64,000 bases of DNA, taken from positions 1,612,001-1,676,000 of the forward strand of contig NZ_CP076545.1 in NCBI RefSeq assembly GCF_018889955.1, given 5' to 3'. This document shows, piece after piece, positions 20,701 to 29,700 of this stretch. The notes under the pieces were generated by a model. That model was given only the letters and a program-made list of their open reading frames with translations. It was not told where the DNA came from and did not search any database. Each line of letters opens with the position of its first letter. The first letter of the stretch is position 1. The position numbers and the translations under genes were made by a program. The stretch is from Collinsella sp. zg1085 (GTDB lineage Bacteria; Actinomycetota; Coriobacteriia; Coriobacteriales; Coriobacteriaceae).

Positions 20701-23700
20701 GTGTAGGTATTACCACTTGCATCAGTTGTTGGCAGAGCAGACCAGCTCACACTTGTTGTGCCCTGTGGCAGCTCTTTTATCTCTGCATCATCTACTGCCT
20801 CAGCATTTCCACCGGTGATAGCACGGAAGAGCTTGAAGTAGGTAGTTGGGCGGTCACCGAGCGCCTCGCCACCAACCCAGGTCTTGGTAGCAGATACATC
20901 TGCGGTAGGTGAGGTGTAGGTATTGGTAACACTCAAGCCACTTTCTACCTTGTTGTAGTTAGTAGGAGCAGCAGGGGTTCCGTGTGAGTCAACTTCTTGC
21001 ACTGAGTAGGTATAGACATTGCCGTGCTCGTCGTGAGTAGGAAGTGCTTGCCAGCTAACCTCAGTGGTGCCATTTGGCAACTCTTTAGTTTCAGCATTAG
21101 CTACTGCTTCTGCGTCTCCGTTTGGAATAGAGCGGAAGAGTTTGAAGTAGGTTGTTGGACGGTCACCCAACGCCTCGCCACCAACCCAGGTCTTGGTGGC
21201 AGATACATCTGCGGTTGGCGATACATAGGTGTTGGTGACACCAAGACCATTCTCAGTCTTTTTGTAGTTAGCAGGAACTGCGTCTGAGCCTTGAGCGTCT
21301 ACCTCTTTTACTGAGTAGGTGTAGGTATTACCACTTGCATCAGTTGTTGGCAGAGCAGACCAGCTCACACTTGTTGTGCCCTGTGGCAGCTCTTTTATCT
21401 CTGCATCATCTACTGCCTCGGCATTTCCACCGGTAACGGCACGGAAGAGCTTGAAGTAGGTAGTTGGGCGGTCACCGAGCGCCTCGCCACCAACCCAGGT
21501 CTTGGTAGCAGATACATCTGCGGTAGGTGAGGTGTAGGTATTGGTGACACTCAAGCCACTTTCTACCTTGTTGTAGTTAGCAGGAGCAGCAGGGGTTCCG
21601 TGTGAGTCAACTTCTTGCACTGAGTAGGTATAGACATTGCCGTGCTCGTCGTGAGTAGGCAGTGCTTGCCAGCTAACCTCAGTGGTGCCGTTTGGCAACT
21701 CTTTAGTTTCAGCATTAGCTACTGCTTCTGCGTCTCCGTTTGGAATAGAGCGGAAGAGTTTGAAGTAGGTTGTTGGACGGTCACCCAACGCCTCGCCACC
21801 AACCCAAGTCTTCGTGGCAGATACATCTGCGGTTGGCGATACATAGGTGTTAGTGACACCAAGACCATTCTCAGTCTTTTTGTAGTTGGTAGGAACTGCG
21901 TCTGAGCCCTGAGCGTCTACCTCTTTCACTGAGTAGGTGTAGGTATTACCACTAGCATCAGTTGTTGGGAGAGCAGACCAACTCACACTTGTTGTGCCGT
22001 GTGGCAGCTCTTTTATCTCTGCATCATCCACTGCCTCGGCATTTCCACCGGTGATAGCACGGAAGAGTTTGAAATAGGTTGTTGGGCGGTCACCCAATGC
22101 CTCTCCACCAACCCAAGTCTTCGTAGCAGATACATCTGCGGTAGGTGAGGTGTAGGTATTGGTGACACTCAAGCCACTTTCTACCTTGTTGTAGTTAGCA
22201 GGAGCAGCAGGGGTTCCGTGTTCATCGACCTCAAGTACCGAATAGGTATACAAGTTGCCGCTTGCATCAGTTGTTGGCATATTTGCCCACTCTACTGATG
22301 TCGTACCATTCGGCAACTCCTTGAGTTCTGCACCATCAACAGCCACCGCATCAGCTGCACCACCAGCTCGGAACAGCTTGAAGTACGTGGTCGGGCGACC
22401 GCCCAGTGCTTCACCGCCAGTCCAAATCTTAGTAGCGCGCACGCTTGATGTCGGTGATACATAGGTATTGGTTACTGCAAGACCGCTCTCAACCTTCTCG
22501 TAATTGGTGGGCGTTGCAGGTGCGCCATGCTCATCCACTTCTTGCACTGAGTAGGTATAGGCGTTGCCATGCTCGTCGTTAACAGGCATCTGTGCCCAAG
22601 TTACTGACGTTGTCCCGTTTGGCAGTTCCTTAATGTCTGCACCTTCAACAGCTACTGCGTCAGCTCCGCCAACAGCACGGAACAGCTTAAAGTGGGTTGT
22701 TGGGCGGTCACCCAATGCCTCGCCACCAACCCAAGTCTTGGTAGCAGATACATCTGCGGTAGGTGAGGTGTAGGTGTTTGTTACCGAAAGACCATTCTCA
22801 TCCTTGGTGTAATCGTTAGGCGTTGCATCTGCACCCTGTGCATCTACCTCTCGTACAGAATAGGTATAGGCAACACCGGTGGCATCAGTCTTAGGCAAAG
22901 CGTTCCATACAACCGAGCTTGTACCATTGGACAGCTCTTTAATATCAGCACCAGCCACCGCCTCTGCAGCACCATCACCCAAAGCACGGAAGAGCTTAAA
23001 GTAAACCGTCGGACGGTCACCGAGCGCCTCGCCACCACTCCAAGTCTTAGTAGCTGTTACATCAGCGACGGCAGGTGTGTAGGTATTAACAATGTTGAAC
23101 TGACGGAGTGTTGTGTTGCTGTTTGCAGCATCAAGTGTCACGTTTGCGCTATAGCTGTCTGCACCCGCACCCTCAATCTGTTCTTCTACCTCGTAGCGCC
23201 AAGGCTTCCATGCCCGTGCCGTTGCGTCATAGTAATCATAATCCAGACCCGTCCACTCAGCAGAAAGCGTTAACGCAGCTTCGCCATCTACACGTGTCAT
23301 AGCCTTTGCGTCGCCAACAGTCTCTTTCTCATTTGCCTCGTTATAACGAGTGAGCACCGCCTTAAAGCTCGGCAGCGGATTAAGCGCTGTACCGCCATTA
23401 AAAGTCTTTTTCACCTTAACGGTTACCGGAGTTGGCTCAACGCGCTCATTAACCACAGTCAGAGGCATAGCAATAGCCTCACCATCAGGCTGGCGTACTA
23501 CCTCGTATTCAATCTTTGGAGCACCGTTTTCAACAGCTAACACCGGCTTTACCGTCCATGAACCGGTAAAGCGCTGCCAGCCATTATCGGCACCATGCGG
23601 CACATCAGAGCTTGCACTAGATACATCTACCTCGGTCAGGCGATATACCTGTCCGGGAACCAGATGCGTAAAGCTCACCTGACCAGTCTGGTCAGAACTC

Positions 23701-26700
23701 TGCATAACAGGCTCAACATACACACCTGGCAAGAGCTCGCGCTCCATACGGAATTGCGCACCGATAATCGGGTGCTCTGCCTTGTCTTGCTTGCTAAAAC
23801 TAAATGGTACTGGCGTTACGTGGTTAACCAGCTCAAGGCGAACCGTTGCCGACGAGTTAATTCGAACGGCAATGTTTTGATGCTCGTCGCTACGATAGCC
23901 TGGCAAGCTCCGCGTTTCGCTGAGCTTATATTCTTTACCTATAGTGAGGTCTGTAAAGCTCGCACTACCCTGTGCGTCAGTCTCTACCACACGGTCAGCC
24001 TCGTGATTGGCGCCCGTGCTTGGGTCTACCAGCGTAAACTGAACCCCCGACAACGCCATACTTCCTAGCTCGCCAAACTTAAGAAGCTCAAGGCGACCCT
24101 TAACCGGACGGTTATAGAAAGTGTAGGTTAGCTTGCCGTCAAACTGTCCCTGCCTGTTCAAACCAGGCAGGTCAATAATCTGCACCTCAGAGGTATCGGC
24201 TGTTGCATATCCATCAGGCGCGGTAATCTCTTTGATAGAGTAGGTCTTACTCATATCAAAATCGCGATACGCAAACTCAATCTCGCCCTCGGCGTTGGTT
24301 GTTGCCTGCTCAAGCGGCACACCTTCGCCTGCTGCGCCAGCATACAAACCAAAGACAGCACCCGGAAGCGCTTTGGATCGATTATCAGCATCAAACTTCT
24401 TAAGCTTGACGTGAATAGATGGGTTCATCGCTTCAAGACTGAAATATACCAGCGTGTCGTCACTTGTCTCAAAGCGGAACGGCTTAAAGCGCGCCACATA
24501 ACCAACGGGTGACGTAAGCTCGCGTATCTCATAAACACGCGCAACCTGCCTATGCGGGCTCACTGAGGTATCGACACCAAAGTCTTCAAAGCTCAGCTGA
24601 CCCGCATCATCGGTTGTCTGAGTTGCAATTTGTGTAAAGACCGGCTCCTGACCGTCAGCCGGCTTCTCGGCCTCAAACAAACCAAATACTGCACCTGGCA
24701 ACAGGTTGTCATTCTCATCGGTCTTAATAAGGTCAACGCGGTTGGTGTTGCGCTCGGGGAAGTTAGGCATAACAGCATAGTTGTTACTGGATTGAACATC
24801 ATTGACCCACACAACACCAGTGCGTTCAATGCGCACCTTAACGCGGTTATTTGTTGCCGCATTCTCATAGTTGCGCATGGTTGGAGGCACTGTTGGCTCA
24901 AAAATGTAGTAATCGCGCCCAATCTCAAGCTCTTTAAAGACTGCCTCACCGCGAGCGTTTGTTCTAGCAGCTTCAAGCACTGCTCCGCCCTTATCTTGCA
25001 GTTGCAGCTCAACGCCTGCCAAACGCCTACCCGAGTTGCGCGTAAGCTTATGGATTGGATTGTTTTGCTCTTTCAGGCTATAGATGCCAAGCTTGGCAAC
25101 CAGCAAGTCGCCCTTATCGTTTTTGATGGAACCCAGGTTTATAACCGGCTTTTGCACACCGTTATTCTTAAACCTCACCGTAACGGGGTCAATAGGGTGC
25201 AAGGCACCACGCGGGTTAGTCTCGGTTAAGGTATACGGATATTCCTCACCAAAGAGCGGCAGATTCTCAAAGCGCACCAAACCGGTTTCGCTACTTAGAA
25301 CAAAGCGCTTAACGTGATTTGGTCCTTTCGGTCCGCCCTCAAGGGTAAAGCCTGTTGAAGGAATGGGTAAACCAGTGGCATCAACCTTATAGAATTCAAG
25401 CGTGCCGGTGAGCGGCTCAATAGGCGTTGGCTTGTAGAGCTTTTGGTTAATAACCTCAACCTCTTTATAGTGGTTGGTGTCGTTGCGTAAATCTTCTCCG
25501 TTAACCAACGTATATTTATCAACAATCTTGTGACCCTCAGGTGAAGACACTTCTTCAATCACATAGTCGCGGTTCATCTTAAGCTCAGTAAACAATGCCA
25601 CGCCCGAAGCGTTGGTGGTGAGCTCATCTACCTCGGCACCGTTGTGGGTAACGACAATCGGGTTCTTAAGCACCCTATAATCACCCAAGGTTGTAATAGC
25701 ATCGTCTTCATCAAGGTCTTCGCGCGCTACTGCCCACAGACGGAACTTCGCCCCAGCAAGCGGCGTGTGGGTCTCGCCTGGCTTGAGCGGATCGCGGCTC
25801 AGCTTTTTCACCTGTAAGATACCGCGCTTTGAATACATCTCGGCCTCAACCGAGTTGCCCTCAATAAATAAACCAGTATTGCCTGAACGCTGTGCAAAGG
25901 TGTTATACATTTTGTCGCCATCAAACATATAATCTTCGTTTTTAGGCGCCTTCATATCAACGTAGAAATTGCGCGATGAATTACCCGGAACACTTCGACC
26001 AGGCTTGGCAATAATCTTAAATGCCGTTACCGCACCCCAGTCACCAATCTGATCGGCTGTAACCCAAAGTGATGTATCGCCAACAACCTCAGCGGCAGGG
26101 CGCCCTTTGAGCGTTGTTGAGTCAGCAGTGGTGTAGTACACATCATAGTCATCCGCATAGCCATCGCCAGAGCGAATAGGCCCTGTCATATGTGCTCGAT
26201 CCTCTACCAGTGCGCCGCCTTTCTTACGGGCACTGATATCAGTATTGCGGTCAACGTAGACATCGTCCTCGTTTGCAACAACACGCGTGTCTTTGTTATA
26301 GGGCAAAACATCAAAAATCTGAACATCTTTCACAGTGCTTGACGTAGCGTTATTAACCTCCAACCGGTACTCAAAAGCCTCTTCAGATTCTAACCGCACA
26401 GAACGAGGCGACCAAAAAGGGGAACCCTTACGACGAATATACTTGAAGCCCTCAAGCTTTGCTCCCAAAAATACAGGGAACGATGCTGTAGCCGAAAGTA
26501 CCGTTTTGTCGTCCTTAAAGAACTTAAACCCTGGCTTTGAACCTCCTGCTGACCAAGCAGAATCTCCCTGACCAGTCAGGTATGCCTCATTAACCACAGC
26601 GGTACTTGTCTCAAGATCGGTAGTGGTACGCGCAACCAGTGTCATAAACTTTTGCTCGGCTGCAACCATGTCCTCGCCACCCGGATTATATGAATCCGCC

Positions 26701-29700
26701 TTAACAACAACAGCCCAACGCCCCGTGTTCTCAAAATTCTCGATGTACTCATAGCTTGGATTAACAGCATTATCCAAGAAGTTTTGCGAATACTGAACCT
26801 CAACTGGCTCAACTGACTTGGGCAAGAGGTCCAAGAACTTAAAGGATTCAATGGTCGATTTTTCAGGCTTGGTAAACGATGTGCTCAAGTCGTAATAAAG
26901 CAGTTCGTTATAATCACGCACTTTCTCTGCATCGCGCAGTGTCTTTACCAAACTGTACCGACTCTCCCATGGAACAATTAAAATATACTCAGTGTCATCA
27001 GACCTACTTGCTGTCCACGGTGTTGTTCTATCGCTTGCGGTCCCATCCAATTCAAACGATGCTTTCGCATAGAAACGGTTAACAGCGGATAAACCACTGT
27101 CATTCGCACCAGCGCTCACAAAATGAGAATCGTCTGGATTAAGCAACCGGCTATATACCGGCATATCGATATATGTAGTAGTCACTGGAGTATTATCAAC
27201 TTTACCTTCAAACTCAAGTTTGAAAGACTTGACCTTTTTACGAATAGCCTCTGGGAAATCAAAGCGGTCACCATAGACAGTTTGCTTCAGCAACACATTA
27301 CCTGTCATATTGTCACCATCATAGACGGTGAGCTCACCTTTCTTAAAATCTTTTGGAATCTTGAAACCCGTGTAGTACATACGACTATCAAGTCCAAACT
27401 GATTGATAGCTAGGCGCTCAACATTACCGCCTTCCACCACCACGCGGGTTGCCCACACAAACTCTTCGTGACGATCCTCGTCATTATCTCTAAATGCATT
27501 TGCATAATGTCCGCCATACCTAGACTTAGATACAAAGGGCATACGGCCACTCACATTAAAATCTTTATTTTTGAAGTTATAACTCAAAAACTGAGAACGC
27601 GGGGTGTCTTGAACTGATGTCATCGACGAATTGGTGCCATAAAATGATGCATTGCGCACATATATATATGCACCCTGTTGGGGTACATTTGCAGGATCGG
27701 TGGGAGTAGAAAGGGTATAAGCCTTAATCGTGTCTTCAACCGATGAGTTCCTCTCATTTAACGGCTCTTCTTCCCAAACCGTATCTTTTCCTTTAAATTT
27801 TTTCTGTATTTCTTCATAGCTGCCGTTAAGTACACCGCGCCGGTCTACACCATACATAGTTCCACTCATACGATTTCTATAACGCGAATCAACTTTAGCA
27901 CGCGGGAAGCGGAAATAGATGGGATGCACCGGAACGTCAAGGCTACTAGTACCACCTGTTGTATTGCTCAACTCTTCATCAAGTTCAACAGACTCGCCAT
28001 CGGCACTAAGCTTCCAACCCGGACTCAACTCAGGCACAAATTTTGCCTTTAAATCGTTATGGACAACGCCATGTTCATCTTTACCAGTATAAGTTGGGAT
28101 AATGTCTTTTAGCTTGATGCGGTTAATCTCACGGTACGTAGTATACCTATCAGAACTAGAAGTAACATAAGTAAATTTTATAGGCAGGTCAGTACCTTCT
28201 GCAATATAACCCTCAGGATCAGCCGCTCCCATGATTAAATCTTTATCTGTACTCTTATAAAATTGTCTACTATTTGCAAAACCCAGAAGTCCAATAGGCT
28301 CTGAGGTATCCGAGCTTTTAAGAATTTGATCATTCTGAACGAGGCGCGCTTTTCCTGTGAGGTCAAGTACAAATTGGTTCGGGGTTTCGCCTTTTTTAAA
28401 CCTAAGGAACAAAGGAATCTCTAAAGAGGTACTCGAAGAAACTGGATCTTTCAGCTCAATCTTAACTTGGCCATTTTCTACCTTCCACGACTTTGCGTAA
28501 CTTGCCATATTGCTTGGCCACGTAATATCTTCGGGAACATGACCGCCTGGAACAGGACTATTAAGGTCCAGTACCAGCCAAGCATTAGGTATGGTGCCCA
28601 AATCGCCACTGCTTTGAAGCCTCAACACGATTGGCATCTCAGAGCCCACACTAAACTGCTTGAGGCCATTTGGTTTTTGTGTATCAACCCTACCATTACC
28701 TGAGGCATGATTCACCGTTACCGTCACGGCATCGGGCTTAAAGTTTGGGTTTTGCCGATAAGAAATATCAATCGAGTTGGGTGTTTCGGTAACCGTCGCC
28801 GAGACAGCATCTGTTGATACCGGTTGATAAGCAGCTGTCTCTTTTGGAATAACCGTTACCCGCTCACCTATAGTTGCAACATGAGTGTTTGGTTCTGCAA
28901 TAGGCTGACCGCTTCCCTCAAGCACATGGTTTATGCGAACAATGCTTGAATTAACGTGATGTCCTGCACCACCCGCAAGATTATGGGGGTTAACAAGATT
29001 ATCTCCCTCATCGCGAACCATAACGCGAACGCGGCCGGGGGTTTCATTCCAACCCGGATTATTGTTGAGTACACCGCTTGGCAGCGTAGTTACACTTGTG
29101 GGCAACCTGAGATCAGTGAGCTTATTACCCGTAAAAGCCCCATCTCCAATAGTTGTTAAATGGCTATCGTTGGGAATAGTAACTGTGCTCAGCCTATTAC
29201 TATTAAACGCTTTATCACCAAGTTTGGTAACAGCAGCGGGAATATCAACTGTACTGAGCTTATTAGCCCTAAAAGCCTCCCTATCTATATCCGTCAACGA
29301 TTCCGGCAAAGTCAATGTTTCAATTAAATTGTTTCTAAACGCACCATCGCCAACAGACAAAACACCCTCGGGAATATGGACATCACTAAGCTGATTATTT
29401 TCAAATGCTCCTCTGCCAATACGCGTCGTGTTGGGTGCGAGCTCAAAATGAGAAATACGATTGTTAGAAAAGACTGATTCGGGAACTTCGGTAATACGTA
29501 CGGGCAGCCGAACATCGGTTAAATGATTACTTGAAAATGCATCATAACCAAGATGGCCCAGCGAATCTTTAAGATTTATTTCACGCAAGTGATTATATTC
29601 AAACGCAGAAGATTCAATTCGCTCCACTGAAGCGGGAACGTCTAATTTACCAATCTTATTATTCGCAAACGCAGAATATTCAATTGTCTTAACCGTCGAG

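Noticed and set aside
14910-23080. CRISPR-like periodic repeats
   Set aside because: The 309-318-bp periodicity is coding and matches Cna_B protein repeats, with no short repeat/unique spacer alternation.
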